Positions 23,138 to 35,127 of a stretch of 64,000 bases of DNA are shown here, piece by piece. How positions within the stretch are numbered: position 1 is the stretch's first letter; the number at the start of each line of letters is the position of its first letter. The DNA lies in NCBI GenBank assembly GCA_001599975.1, contig BCIO01000003.1, positions 3,706,762-3,770,761 of the forward strand. The letters run 5' to 3'. Below the pieces are notes generated by a model, which saw nothing but the letters and a program-made list of their open reading frames with translations, had not been told where the DNA came from and searched no databases. A program made the translations under genes and the position numbers. The DNA is from Cystobasidiopsis lactophilus (taxonomy: Eukaryota > Basidiomycota > Agaricostilbomycetes > Agaricostilbales > Chionosphaeraceae).

Positions 23138-24695
23138 CTACAGCTTGCCAGACGATGGCGTCTTGACAACCGTCTTGCCCCAACTCTTGCGCTCCCACAT
23201 ATCGCTCAAACTGAAATGAAGGCAAGAAGAAGTCAGAATGTTTGGCCGACTGGAGCGGTGGCAAATGGACTCGCGCTTCCTTCAAGCTGTCAAAGCCTTC
23301 GAATTTCTTGTCGTAGACCACGGTCTTGAGGCGTTCTGGAAGGGGCATGGGCAAGGTGCTCTGAAACCGAGCACAGAATCGCAACTCACTCTCTTGGAAG
23401 AGCTTCATCACGGCCTCCCAGACCTTGGGGATCGCTTCCGGTTCGTTTTGAACGTGTGCGCCCTGAAAGGAAAAAGAAATTCAGAGGGTAAACAAAGCCG
23501 AAAGCGATGGCTTGAGCCTACCCAAAACAAGCCGGTGACAGAGCAATTTTTGAGCAGGATCAAGTTGGCCGGGATCTGCTCGATCTCGCCCGCAGCGAAT
23601 CCAACGACAACAATGCGGCCTTTCCAAGCGATGCAGCGGAGTGATTGCCGGATGGCGCCAATTGGGTCAAGGACCACTGCATGCTAGTCAGCCAAGGCTG
23701 ATCAAGGGAAGTGAGACCGCTCACCATCAACGCCGTGGCCACCAGTAATCTTCTTGACCTTGGTGTGCCACTCTTTGTCCGCAAAGTCGATAACGTGGTC
23801 CGCCCAGCCATGCTTGAGGCAGATGTCGTGCATCTCCTTGGCCGCACATGCGATCACTTTGCAGCCCAGCGCATGAGCAATCTGGCAGGCCGATAGTCCA
23901 ACGCCTCCCGCAGCCTGTTGTGTATCCTTGATGAGAATCGACAAGGCCAGAAGAAAAGCCATCTTACGCCATGCACCAAAACCTGACCCAGGACAGTCAG
24001 AAAGCAGCAGCTAGCCCGGTCAGGAAGCATACCCAATCGCCCTTCTTGAGCTCTCCCCGCATAATCAGGCCGCTGTAGGCTGTTGGGCTGCGGAAACGAC
24101 CATCATCAGTGTCGCACAAATTTGAAGCGGGTCGGCATCGCTCACTAGGTCACATAGATGCCTGCGACGAGCCTTGTAAGATCATTGTATTGGATTAGAA
24201 GCTTGGCGAGGGAACACACCGGCAGTCTCTTCCCATGGGACCTCGTCTGGCACTGGAACCAGCGTCTTCCAAGGCGTGCACACCCTTTCGGCAAACGCGC
24301 CCTGGTTGCTGCCACACACTTTCTGTCCCACTTTCAAAGTTGATCCAGGGGGAACGGCCTTGACAACGCCAGCAAACTGTCGCCACCTTTCAAGTCCAGG
24401 CTAAACCTGCGCGGGGCATGAGAGGCTCACCTCGTGGCCCGCGACATAAGGGAAGGGAGGCTGCGTTTGGTATTTGCCTTGCATCTGAAGAACTGTGGCA
24501 ATCGATTCAGGTCCGACACGAAAGGGTGGCGAGAGGCAGAGGGAGCGTACTGTCGAAGAAGTTCAAAGCAAAGTAACGGATCTCCACAAGAGCTTCGCCC
24601 TTGCTGAAGTCGGGCTTAGGCTCTGGCCAGTCCCTGATGAGGGTGTCGACCTCTTTGACATCCTTGATGTAGTGGTCCACGACGACGGCCTTCAT
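23138..24695 (-). CDS. Quinone oxidoreductase-like medium-chain dehydrogenase
   Basis: Start MKAVVVDHYIKDVKEVDTL. The N-terminal GroES-like fold has LVEIRYFALNFFD, then GQKVCGSNQGAFAE and TAYSGLIMRGELKKGDWVLV. The Rossmann part carries VLVHGAAGGVGLSACQIAHA (NADPH loop AxxGVG), then HVIDFADKEWHTKV and GRIVVVGFAAGEIEQIPANL. No structural or catalytic zinc Cys set is present, which fits the zeta-crystallin/quinone reductase branch (NADPH-dependent one-electron reduction of quinones or enone reduction). Many small exons. The last intron (about 23211-23274) appears to start with GC rather than GT: only that donor (GCGAGT) links ...SLKEA to LSDMWERKSWGKTVV in frame. Cytosolic. Confidence 0.75.
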
Positions 24696-25318
24696 TCTCG
24701 TCTTGCTCGCGTCAATCCGGGGTGCTCGAGGAAATCACGGGTTGGGATGCTTTGGGATGGGCAAGGATGTGCTGCCTATGATCAGAAAGACAACACAAAG
24801 GTACAAGGAGCAGTCGTTGATCAAGAGAGGAAGCCATTCCGAGTGGACGCCTTGGCCGCCGGGAATTAACCGCAGGAGGAGGGGGCGGCGAGAAGATCGG
24901 GCCGTCAACTCAAGGATTGCTGGATCTATGCCTCTCAAGATGTGTTGGTAAGGCTAGGTAAGAGGTCAAAGGCGCCGATCACCGGGTTGGACACGGAGAA
25001 GCTTCAATTCATGTTGGACGACGCGGGTGGCGGCAACTTTTTCGAGACGCTTTTCACGCTCTACAAGTGCAACAGACTCTGCGTATATGGGAGAGTAGAG
25101 CGAGCAATCAAAGAAAGGGCGACCCGGACGCCGGAACGTTGACGGGAACCGAATGCTGCCACACTCGATCTCCACAGAGGTCTTGCAGCTGGACGCATGG
25201 CCCCAAACGGACGTCCTCAGTCTGGAGCGAATGCTAACAACGTCAAATCGGCCACTTACAAGCAAAGCGGTTGAATTTGTGGTTTAGAGGAAGCGAAGCT
25301 TCGGTTCTACTTGTTTCG
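24696..25318. other. Intergenic region, no gene seen
   Basis: The stretch between the quinone-oxidoreductase-like gene and the tandem A/B/C genes shows only short frames on both strands without splice or homology support. Confidence 0.4.
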
Positions 25319-26425
25319 TTAGACTGACAACACGAAAAGGTAGAGCCACGGACACTGACAGGTGGAAGTGATCGATTCGACGTCGTCACCCTCACTCAGC
25401 ACCTTGTCCAAGTTGGCCAGCGCCTCTTCAATATCTTGCATTTTCTTCTTCATGTCCTGAACCGAGCGAAGAAGCTTCTTGACGTCGGTAGCAGCAGCTC
25501 CGCTTTGGGAGGCCTGTGCAATAAGCGACCAAGGGCTGCCAGGTGCAGGGCTGGCTGGCACTTCCTCGACCAACTTTTCCGCCACGGGCGCCTCCGCGCA
25601 GTTTTCAGGGGGCTCTGAGGTCTCGGCACCAATGGTCTCGGAAGGGGGTTTGGCGCTCTCGGAAGGAGGAGGAGGAGGGCTCGAAGGTGAAGAGGAGAGC
25701 GACTCGACTTTGGTCGGGGCTGACGCGACAGAGGGAGGTCGAGATGCCGATGGATTGCGTTCGGGATTTTCGCCTGCGCTGGGACACTTGTCGCCCACCT
25801 CTTGCTCCACCGGCTTGTCCACCGGCTTGGACTCCTTCACAGCATTGCAACTTCGATTGTAGGGGACGAATCTTCTGCGTGAGTCGTCGCAGGGGTAGGC
25901 ACGAATTGCCCGGCCTGCCGGCAACAGACATTAGCTCGCTCGACTGGGTAAAAATCCCGTGCCAGTCTTACCAAAGTCTTTGATGGGAATGATCTCGACC
26001 AAACAGCTGCTCGGTATGTGACCCCAAAAGAGGAATTCGTGGCAGCCGAAGAATGCCATAGGGCACATCTGGCGTGTCTCACAGACGACATGCTCGCTCG
26101 GCTTGGCGTGAATGACAGCAATAGCGTCATATTGGTAGCAGAGGGAATTGCCGAAGTGGACTTCCTTGAGGGCTTCTTGAAGGCAGCAAAGTGTCGAGAT
26201 CCAAGGCGACTGGCTTGACGGGGCAGAGGACGATCGTGGATGCTCGATAACGTATCGCATCATGTGCCCTTCTGAGACGCCATTCGACGGAGTTTGACGT
26301 TCGGCAAAGATTCCCTTCGCCAGTGCAGTTTCGGAGTGGCCGATTCGAAGAGCTCGAAAGAAATGATGGTAGTCGTTCGACGTGGCCTTGTCTGATGGAA
26401 TTGTTCCGTCTTTATGTCGGCACAT
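25319..26425 (-). CDS. Gene A: unknown protein, tandem paralogue of gene B
   Basis: Exons 26425..25972 and 25914..25319 give 349 residues (MCRHKDGTIPSDKA...). Part one is a globular domain with HHFFRALRIGHSETALAKGI, SPWISTLCCLQEALKEVHFG, and EFLFWGHIPSSCLVEIIPIK. Part two is a Ser/Pro/Glu-rich linker and then a short coiled coil (VKKLLRSVQDMKKKMQDIEE). The Arg...(W/F)IS.S...A...GPIP...V..I pattern resembles the uncharacterised DUF7587-type domain of fungi, which I think may share an ADP-ribosyltransferase-like fold; that is inference. Gene B has the same layout, the same intron position and phase, and the same coiled-coil end. The final residues after ITSTC are uncertain because a GTCAGT donor sits there. 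Confidence 0.55.
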
Positions 26426-27296
26426 CGCTCTTTGTTGGTGGTGTAGACAAGAGAAGTCAACTGCGCTGTCCGAGGAAGCTGAGGGTTGGGCAGAGCAGAC
26501 TTTGCGGGGAGATGCCGTTGGGCCAATAAGGTAGTCTGCTAAAGCATGAAGGAGCATCATGCCGCAACGGTCCAGGCACACTCAGCATGAGGAAAAGGAG
26601 ATCATCCGCACAGCCCCAAAATGAAATCGAGCAAAATGGAGGCGCGTCTGAGCTTTCCTTGCAGTGGCGCAGGATGGCCTCCAACTTGCGATGAAACCCT
26701 GGATGAGGTCGCCACACGTAGAAAGGGCCACCGCACACACACGCTCCAAGCGGGCCCGCAAGCCTTCGACGCCCGATTTATCCAACGCGAAGCAGACAAG
26801 CACGGCGCAGTTGAAATTAAAGAAGTGGCGAAAGCGAGAACGGAGGCAGTCCTGGACAGCGTCGCTGGGCACTTTGCGAACCTAGTGGCTCAAAATGGAG
26901 ACTGTCTAAAATGCTGGAAACAAGCCTCATGAAGTCAACGGAACGAAAGGAAGACAGCCACAGCCATCGAGCTCCATTGGTGACTGCCAGCTCGAAAAGT
27001 GGTGCCCTTAGACGTCTCCATCATTTGGCAAAGTAGTACATCTACACGATTTTAGTTGCAATGCAAACTCAGATACCCCAGACCCAATGAAGGGAAGGGG
27101 TCTCGAAAGCTAAGTGGCGCTCCCACCCTCGACAACGACTGCCTTTGATGCGTTTGCTGGCTTAGTCCATCACGACCTGTGCGGCGCTTCTTTCGGATCT
27201 CTTAAGTCCCTTTATGAGAGTGGATGAGGAAAAGAAAGCACAATCTTTGATCTTTGATGTTGCTGGTTCGAGCGGACTCTTCATATTTCAGTCAGA
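26426..27296. other. Intergenic region between genes A and B
   Basis: No gene is supported. The part next to gene A (about 26425-26600) resembles the flank upstream of gene B (about 28380-28520), with similar stretches such as CCCCGCAAAGTCTG on the minus strand. This shows that the duplication included the promoter or leader. Confidence 0.4.
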
Positions 27297-28379
27297 TCAT
27301 GACCTAGGGAAACCGATTCGGGAGGACGCACAAGTAGAAGTGATGATCTCGATCTCGTCACCCTCACTTAGCGCCATGTTCCAATTAGCCAGCGCCTCTT
27401 CGATATCTCGCATTTTCTTCTGCATCTCTTGAACCGTGCGAAGCAGCTTCTGGACGTCGGTGCAGTCGGGACAATCTAGAGAAGTCTTGGCGACGAGAGA
27501 CCAAGGGCTACCAGGTGCAGGACTGGCTGATGCCTCTTCGTCCAACTTGTCGGCCACGAGCGCCTCTGCGCAGCTCTCCAAGCTCTCGACACGCTTGCTC
27601 TCAGAAGGGATGCTGCCGCTCTTGGAAGGAGGAGGGGGAGAGATTGAAGGCGAAGAAGAGGGCGGCTTGATTGTGTCAACCTGGGCTGAAGCGACCGAGC
27701 GAGGTCGATTTGCAAACGGGTCGCCTTCAGACTCCTTGCTTGCGCTGGTACAGTCGCCGACCACCGCTTCTTGCTCGCCAGGTGCTCCACTTGTACCCTC
27801 TGTCCTTCGATTCAAGAAAATAGGCTTCTTCGGGCATGGGATGTTGCAAGGGTAGGCCCGAATTGCCCTGCCTGCAGGGACGATTCAGAATCAGCTCACT
27901 CAGAGCGGAAGCACGGACAAAGCGGTCTCACCGAAGTCGTGGATGGGGACGATCTCAACAAGACAACTGCTGGGTATGTGGCCCCAGAACAGGAATTTGT
28001 GCAGGCCCCAAGGTGCAAGGGGGAAGAGCTGGCGCGTCTCGCGAACGACATGCTTATCAGGTTTGACGCAAAAGACGGCGAGATAATCATGTCCAAAACC
28101 GAAGCGGTTGTCCGAGTGTATATTCGCGATGACGGTCTGAATGCAACAGGAAGTTTTGATCCATGGCGACGGGTTGGATCTGCGATTACCCAAATGCTGG
28201 AGGAAGTAGTCCGCCATTCGCTCCTCAGAGACTCCGTCTGAGGGAACCTGGAGCTTGGCACGAAGCCCGTTGGCAAGGACAGCCTCGGCTTTGCCGCTGT
28301 GAACGGGCGCGAAAAAGTAGTGGTTGTAGCCCGAGTGGGCCTTGCTTGATGGCACTGTCCCATCATTGCTGCGGCACAT
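27297..28379 (-). CDS. Gene B: unknown protein, tandem paralogue of gene A
   Basis: Exons 28379..27932 and 27871..27297 give 340 residues, starting MCRSNDGTVPSSKAHSGYNH. The order matches gene A: NHYFFAPVHSGKAEAVLANG, SPWIKTSCCIQTVIANIHSD, KFLFWGHIPSSCLVEIVPIH, then GRAIRAYPC across the shared intron, a Ser/Pro-rich linker (PPSSSPSISPPPPSKSG) and the same coiled coil (VQKLLRTVQEMQKKMRDIEE). Where gene A has Glu before FLFWG, gene B has Lys, and the Arg of gene A's FFRALR is replaced. If the domain were an ADP-ribosyltransferase relative, this copy would be unlikely to be catalytic. Function unknown. Confidence 0.55.
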
Positions 28380-29022
28380 CGCTCCTCGTTGGTGATGAAG
28401 GAGGTTGTAGAGCCAAGGTCTGCGCACACAGACTTTGCGGGGTGATGCCGTTGCGCCAATTAGCCTGCTAAAGCGATCAGGCCGCAACGGTTCAGGCACA
28501 CTCAAATGAGAGAAGGACAGTGGGCAAGCCCATCGGGAGTAAGGCCGCCGCAGAACAATAAAAAATGGGCGGAGAGCTCCAAAATTGAGACAGCAGCTGG
28601 AAGTCTCGCATTGGGCAGCCAACAGGCTCCGGAGCCCCAGGCCTGTCAAGATGGGAGAGATTTGGCATTCATGTGCTGTTCAATGTACACCCGAAGCATC
28701 GAAAATCCTCCGGCGTGAGAGGTTTGCGCAAAGCAATTTCGGGCGGCACTGGCCACGAGGATATCAAAAGTGAGGAGGAGTAGCACTCAGCGCTTGTTGG
28801 CGGTTGGAAGAAGTCCTCTTTGCCAAAAGAAAGCGGTGCGAGGAAGCGAAAGGAGACAAAGTCATGGGTAAGCTCCAACATGCGCTGGCCGCTCAAGTTG
28901 AATGGGCCGCACATCGGACAACGCGTCCCAGGAGTGGTTCTCATCCTCAATGGGCCTGCCAAACGAGGAGAACACGTAATGCAAAAGGGAATCATGATCT
29001 GAATGTACAAGCATGAGGAGGA
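28380..29022. other. Intergenic region between genes B and C
   Basis: A minus-strand frame from an ATG at about 28995 (MIPFCITCSPRLAGPLRM...) runs to 28669 with a CPMC pair, but it has no splice support or recognisable homology and I do not call it. The rest holds the conserved gene B upstream flank. Confidence 0.35.
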
Positions 29023-30199
29023 TCAACGGCCTGGCGCAGTGGCGAATCGCGCATCGTGCGCTTCACCAAAGGGCACGCGGCCAAGGTATACTTGATGCGT
29101 GTTCTCCGTGTCATATTTCCATCCCTCCTCTTTAGACCGGATAGCCTCGCTGTGCATGTATCGGAGCCAGTGCTCGATGTCGCGCTCGACAGCCAGCTTG
29201 CGAGGTTCGGCTCGCAGGCGTTCAGCCCTCTTGCCTCCATCTTGGCCGTACCCAAGCAAGGCATCGACGAAAGGTTGGAACTCGGCCTTCAGCACTTCGA
29301 GTTCTAGATCGTTCTGGCTAATGTGCCGGATGACCCAAAATTCCAATCCGTGGGAGACTGTTCCAGGAGAACCCTTGGCCATCTGCGCCGCTGATGTCTC
29401 CACAAGGAAGGTAGGAAGCGCTTCATGTAGAACCGCGAGCTCGACTTCGCAAATGACTGCAGCGTGGTCGATCTTGCCATAGCAGAGCCATTCGGAATAC
29501 GTGAGTGCCTTCTTCTGTAGCGACACCAAAGCACCTTCAAGCTCAGAACGCAGAGGCTCGCCAACTTGCTCGTCAACGCCGAAATCCAAGCAGTGCGCTG
29601 CGCAGTCAATGGGTTCGAAAGAAAGCGCCTTCACAGCGGCGGCGACAAACAAAGTTCCCTCGGCGCCGCGGTTCTGCATCGCGACGAAAGCACTCCTGAG
29701 CAGAGGGGAGCAGGACAAGAACGGAGAGCCCGAGCCAGGCTTGGAGTCCCCGAGCTCGACGTGGGCTCGAAGAAGTCGGAAGTTTTGCAGCGCCTCTTCT
29801 CGCTCTGGCCCCATCTTGGCGCCATCAGCGCCGCTGATGCGGCCTTCTGGAGAGAATTCCGCGAAGCGAGGGGCAACGAAGCCGTGGCCGGCCAGGCGCT
29901 CGGTCTTGACCCGAGAGACGACTCGGTACAGAACGTCGGGTCGGTGTTCTGGCTTGCCATCTCGCTCAGGGCGAAGGAGAGGTGGGGGCATCCTGAAGAT
30001 CTTGCCAGGGCGGTTCTCGAAAAACCACTTGTTCCGGCGAGCAAGCCGGTCTTGCTCGCTGACGGCCGGCATCCACTGTTTTGTTCCCCTATTAGTGAGA
30101 CTTTTGACCTAAGGTGGCTTCGACACGTACTTTGATGAGGGCCATCTCTTGCTCTGTGGGGGCAGGGGCATTGCCTTTGCGTGTAAAGCGGACTGCCAT
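29023..30199 (-). CDS. Gene C: unknown protein near the A/B pair
   Basis: Two exons, 30199..30131 (MAVRFTRKGNAPAPTEQEMA) and 30075..29023, give 373 residues. The 5' exon was added because a GTACGT donor and AACAG acceptor join it in frame to WMPAVSEQDRLARRNKWFFE. The long exon has VLYRVVSRVKTERLAGHGF, GSPFLSCSPLLRSAFVAM and EFWVIRHISQNDLELEVLKA. The order Arg-containing strand, then SP(F/W)(L/I)S, then a helix, is like genes A and B, so C may be a distant member with the same fold, but it lacks their linker and coiled coil. No signal peptide or membrane span. Function unknown. Confidence 0.6.
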
Positions 30200-31032
30200 A
30201 CTTTGGAGCGATGCGTGAAGCGAGTCCGACAAACTCAGCAAGACAAGAGCGGCAGATAAGAATCGTGGGCGTTTGCAGAGGCAGACTGGCGTAGAGAAGT
30301 GCAGCGACGACCGCCAGAATCAAGTCCTTGCGGAAGAGGAATAAGGGGCCGCCGGCGATGGGAGGTCCTTTGCCTTGGTAATTCTCTCCGCGGCACCTAT
30401 TCGTGGACATGAGACGTGACAAGAGAAGTTTACAGAAGCCATGTTCGTTCGCGGACCCTTTTGGGAGTCGTGAGAATCGGTCTCGTCTGAGGCCCCCAAG
30501 CGTCGAATCAAGGCGTTTGACGCGCGCACCTACACAGACCCAAAAGGCAGGCACCAAAAGCAGTCCCAGACTCCTCGGTTGACAGGCAGGAATCGACACC
30601 AATGCCAGGTCCAGCGACTTCGACACGAGAGCTCAGCGAGAGCTCGAGGCAATGCAATGACTGGCCGCGGCATCTTGGGCAGCCAGGCTCGACATGAAAT
30701 ACCATTTTGATTGTCTACGGAGCTGATGATTCAATAGGCATTGGAGGCTGCAAGGTTGCTCGAATCAGTCCAAGCTTTGCGCTCGCCGGGGCTCGCCCGG
30801 TGAAGGCTCATTGGGTCGCAGCCAAGCAAACTATGGTTTCCAGACTCTGTGAGTCCTGGCATGCTCTACAGGTGATTACATTGGTTAATAAATACATTTC
30901 CAAAGGACGCAGGCTTTAGGAAGGTTTGAGATGGTGGCGTTTGCCGTCCTTCCAACTTTTTGCAAAGCGACTGCCCTCCTTAGCCTTCGCCACTTTGGTG
31001 GAGAACCACCACACCGCAATCTTGAGGGTGAT
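30200..31032. other. Intergenic region, no supported gene
   Basis: A minus-strand frame from an ATG near 30705 (MVFHVEPGCPRCRGQSLH...) is open for 65 codons but lacks continuation or homology. Otherwise I see nothing here besides the 5' flank of gene C and the 3' flank of the deacylase gene. Confidence 0.4.
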
Positions 31033-32041
31033 TTATTGCTGTAGGTCCGGCCTTGATGACGGCGCCTCCTCCCCCGCTTGCCCTTGGCCAACCTCCAAGT
31101 CCGCCTTCTTCCTCCGCTCCTTGTTCAGCCTCGTAGCCTCCTCGATCCTCTCCCTCCTCTCCCTCTTGTCCTGAGCCAGTTTCGCCTGCTTCTCGTCCCC
31201 CTGTGCTTCTTCGCCGTCCTTGGAGTCGAGCAAGATGGTGATCGGTCCTTCGTTCACTAGCGCCACCTGTTCCCTCACCCCCAACCTTGAGTTTTGAGGT
31301 TCAATAAGGGAAGAAGAGAGGGGAAAAAAACGGACATTCATCATCGCTTGAAATTTCCTGCTCCCGTCCCATCCTGAGCAACCAGAAGCTGAAATAGAGG
31401 GAAGGGAGGACGAACCCATCTTTGATCTTCTCCTCGGCATACGCCTCCCTCAATCGGTTTAAGAAGTGTAAGTACAGCCTCTCCGATTCGGCAGCGGGCA
31501 TGGACAGGTGGAAGTCTGGTTTAGACCCTTTCTTGCTGTGTTGCCTCGACAACGGAATCAACTGCTTTGGACAAGTTGATGGGGCAGTGGGAAGGACTCA
31601 CGTTTGTGCCAATAAAGTAAATTGAGACTGCCAAACTATTTCAGAAACCAAGGTCTGAGAGGGCAGGGGAGAACGGCACCACGCAAAGCACTTCCAGCCC
31701 GCAATCCCTCACGCTCCTCGCCCAGGCTTTATCCCCCGATTCCGAATCGAACAACCGTTTGGAGAGGATGTGCTTGACTAGGTAGTCGACGTCTGCCTCG
31801 GAATCGGTTTTGGCTAGGCCGATCAAGCACATCAACCCCCGCCCGATCCTGTGCGCTTGGCATCAACTATGATATCCTTTCTTTGGGCAGGAATGGATAA
31901 GGTGAGGACCGGAACGCACGAGGAGATGATTTGGCCATCGACTTTCGGGGACCACTTTTGAGCGCGCGAAAGTCCAAAGGGGGGCAACACAGACGGACCG
32001 GAGACGGAGGCACTTAGAACTCTCTGAATCACCGCTTTCAT
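31033..32041 (-). CDS. DTD1: D-aminoacyl-tRNA deacylase (DTD)
   Basis: Six exons (32041..31999, 31941..31920, 31848..31680, 31627..31602, 31535..31416, 31285..31033) give 210 residues. The enzyme removes D-amino acids, and glycine mischarged on tRNA-Ala, from tRNA; it works as a cytosolic dimer. The start MKAVIQRVLSASVSVDGQI is the family N-terminus, followed by GLMCLIGLAKTDSEAD. The first signature SQFTLLAQT is split across introns, and the second, NEGPIT, fits NxGPxT. Core length is normal, but a charged tail of about 50 residues rich in Lys, Arg and Glu (DKRERRERIEEATRLNKERR) follows, as in some eukaryotic forms. Exons of 22 and 26 nt occur. It is divergent from CLF1 with 133 bp between the starts. 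Confidence 0.92.
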
Positions 32042-32174
32042 GATAGCCAAAAGACACAGGGCCAATAATGTCAAGGGTGGCAAAAACACAACCACAAATC
32101 CGGCAGTGGCAAAGGTCTGAGGTCGTCGGTGCGAGGCAAGCTTGTTCCGTCGCCGCCACCCGAGCTAGAACAAG
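32042..32174. promoter_or_regulatory. Shared divergent promoter of DTD1 and CLF1
   Basis: Only 133 bp separate the two ATGs, so both genes must start transcription from this short interval. I see no TATA box in it. Confidence 0.6.
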
Positions 32175-35035
32175 ATGGCTGAGGGCAGGGTGAGTATCTT
32201 GTGTGACTGAGCAGTAGACAGTGGCTAACGAGGCACCAAGCAGACGTCTCGAGTGAAGAACCGGTTTGCCTCCTTCTCTTTGCTCTTTGCCTTCACAAAT
32301 AACTAACCCAGGCAACAGGGCTCCGGCCGCTGTTCAAATCACTGCCGAGCAACTCTTAAGGGAAGCCGCCGAGCGCCAAGAGCCGACCAACAACACTCCG
32401 AAGCAGCGCATCTCCGACTTTGAGGAGCTCGTCGAGTTCCGAGGGAGGAAGCGGCAAGAGTTTGAGTCTCGCGTCCGCCGCACCCGCTCTGACTTAAGGG
32501 AGTGGACCAAGTATGCCTTGTTCGAGGCGCAGCAGGGCGAGTTCGCTAGGGCCCGAAGCGTGTTTGAGAGGGCGATGGATGTAGAGCCTACGTCGACCAA
32601 GTTGTGGCTGGCTTATTGCGACATGGTGCGTCTCTTGCCTCTTAACACTTGGTGTTAATGGTGTACTGATGCTCAGGGAGTGTGTAGGAACTCAAAGCGA
32701 GGAACGTAGCCCACGCCCGCAACTTGTTCGACCGAGCCGTGACTTTGCTCCCTCGCATCGACCAGGTAACTCGTCCTCCTCTCTGAACACACACACAGCA
32801 TGCTAACGATAACGACAAGGTCTGGTACAAGTACGTCTACCTGGAGGAGCTGCTCGGCAACATCGCCGGCGCTCGGCAGGTGTTTGAGCGCTGGATGGCC
32901 TGGGAGCCCGACGACAAGGCCTGGTCCGCGTACATCAAGCTCGAACTTCGCTACTCCGAGTTCGACCGGGCCTCAGCCATCTGGGAGCGCCTTGTAGCTT
33001 GCCACCCGGAGCCCAAGCTGTGGGTGAAATGGGCCAAGTTTGAAGAAGCCGACCGGGGAAGGGTGGAGAGGGCCAGGGAGGTGTTCAGCATGGCGCTCGA
33101 GTTCTTTGGCGAGGAGGAGGACCAGCTCGAGAAGATCCAAGGGCTTTTTTCGAGCTTTGCCAAGATGGAAACTCGCCACAAAGAGTACGATAGGGCTAGG
33201 GTCATTTACAAGGTTCGTTCCCTCTCCCTCCCTTTTAGTTTATTGGACTAAAGACTGTGGTCGCACGAACAGTACGCTTTGGACCGCTTACCCCGCTCCA
33301 AGTCCTCCCAGCTCTACTCGGCCTATACGACGTTTGAAAAGCAGTTCGGCGAGCGCTCCTCCATCGAGACCACCGTGCTCGGCAAGCGGCGCATCCAGTA
33401 CGAGGAGGAGATCGCGCACGAGCCGATGAACTACGACACCTGGTTCGACTACGCCAGGCTGGAAGAAGAGGCCTACCGCACTTTGGTCGACGAGAACCCG
33501 GCCGAGGTGGAGGGCCAAGGTGGGAAGGTCCGGGAGGTCTACGAGCGCGCTTTGGCCCAGGTGCCACCTTCGACGGAGAAGAGGCACTGGAGGAGGTACA
33601 TCTACCTCTTCCTCAACTACGCCTTGTTCGAGGAGATTGACACCAAGGTTCGTTTTTGGCCCCTCCCCTTTTCCCTCTTTACTTTGGGATTTGATTAAGG
33701 TGTGGACGAGCAGGACTACGGCCGAGTGCGGGACATCTACAAGGCCGCGATCAAGCTGGTGCCCAACAAGCAGTTCACGTTCGCCAAGGTCTGGCTGGCC
33801 TACGCCCAGTTCGAGCTCCGCCGCATGGACCTCGCCGCCGCCCGCAAAGTTTTGGGCACCTCCATCGGCCTCTGCCCCAAGGAAAAGCTCTTCAAAGGCT
33901 ACATCGCCATGGAGCTCGACCTGCGCGAGTTTGACCGCTGTCGGATCCTCTATGAAAAGTACATCGCCGTGCGTCCCCTCCCTTCCTTAGCTCACACACA
34001 GGTTGCTGATGCGTAAGTGAGGGGCAAACAGTACGACCCGACCAACGCTTCGGCCTGGATCAACTTTGCTGAGCTCGAGCGCGGGCTGTGGGACTGGGAG
34101 CGCGCCAGGGGCATCTTCGAGCTCGCCATCGCCACCGACGGCGTCGACATGCCCGAGCTGCTCTGGAAGGCCTACATCGACCTCGAGTTCGAGGAGCAGG
34201 AGTACGACCGGACGCGGGACCTCTACGAGCGCCTGCTGGGCAAGACGTCGCACGTCAAAGTCTGGGTGTCGTTCGCTCAGGTGTGTCTGCCTCTCCTTTC
34301 CCCTTAGACACTTTGCTTCGGTGTCTGACACCGCGGAGGCTGTACACAGTTCGAGGCCAACGCTGGGAACGCTATCGCCGAGGCCATGCAGACCGACGAG
34401 GACGACCAGCCGATCGAGTTCGACCAGGCCGAGGTGGACGCCGTGCGCCTGCAAGGCTTGGAGCGGGCCAGGGACGTGTTCGACCGCGGCTACAAGGACC
34501 TCAAGAGCAAGAACCTCAAAGAGGAGGTGCGTTCGCCTTTTACCTTTTAGCCCTTTTGTTGACGAAGGTGGCTGATACGCGATGGTGGTTCGCACAGCGA
34601 GTGGTGTTGCTGGAAGCGTGGAAGGCGCTCGAGGCCACCGCGCCCGAGGAAAGCAGCCAGCTGGCCAAGGTCGAGGGCATGATGCCGCGCGTGGTCAAGA
34701 AGCGCCGAAAGGTGGACGAGGACGGGTCGATGGAAGAATGTATGCTGTTCTCCTCCTCTTTTCTCTTTTTTCAGAGGATGTGTTGCTGAAGATGGAAGGG
34801 TTGCAGACTTCGACCTCATCTTCCAGGACGACGAGACGGAGCGCAACCCGGCCAGCTTCAAGTTGCTCCAGATGGCCCGTACGTCGTCTCCTTTCCTCTT
34901 TCATTTTTGCCAGAGTGAAGACGCTGACATGGTGTACGACGCGCAGACGCCTGGAAACTCAAGCAGCAACAGCAAGCGGCGGCCGCGGCCGAAAATGGCG
35001 GTGGCGAGGCGGCGACCGAGGAAGTCGCTCAGTAG
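32175..35035 (+). CDS. CLF1: Pre-mRNA splicing factor CLF1 / Crooked neck (HAT-repeat protein)
   Basis: Twelve exons (32175..32189, 32244..32263, 32319..32625, 32688..32765, 32820..33212, 33273..33647, 33714..33968, 34032..34280, 34350..34526, 34598..34739, 34807..34878, 34947..35035) give 723 residues. It is a scaffold of the Prp19-associated (NTC) complex in the spliceosome, needed for its activation. The N-terminus [20 protein letters not shown] is diagnostic. At least a dozen HAT repeats follow (for example [20 protein letters not shown] and [20 protein letters not shown]), running to about residue 600. The tail has a basic patch ([13 protein letters not shown]), then FDLIFQDDE and a Gln/Ala-rich end. 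Length matches the family. High confidence in identity and joins. Confidence 0.95.
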
Positions 35036-35127
35036 CACGGGCTGTCTGCAGGACCTATTGCTGTTATAGGCTTGAAAGAGGAATGAATTGCAAGAAGGTC
35101 CGACAAAGGAACGCATGGCGCAGGCAG

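Noticed and set aside
28669-29010. Minus-strand protein with CPMC pair
   Set aside because: Begins with a non-ATG codon or an isolated ATG, has no partner exons and no recognisable similarity.
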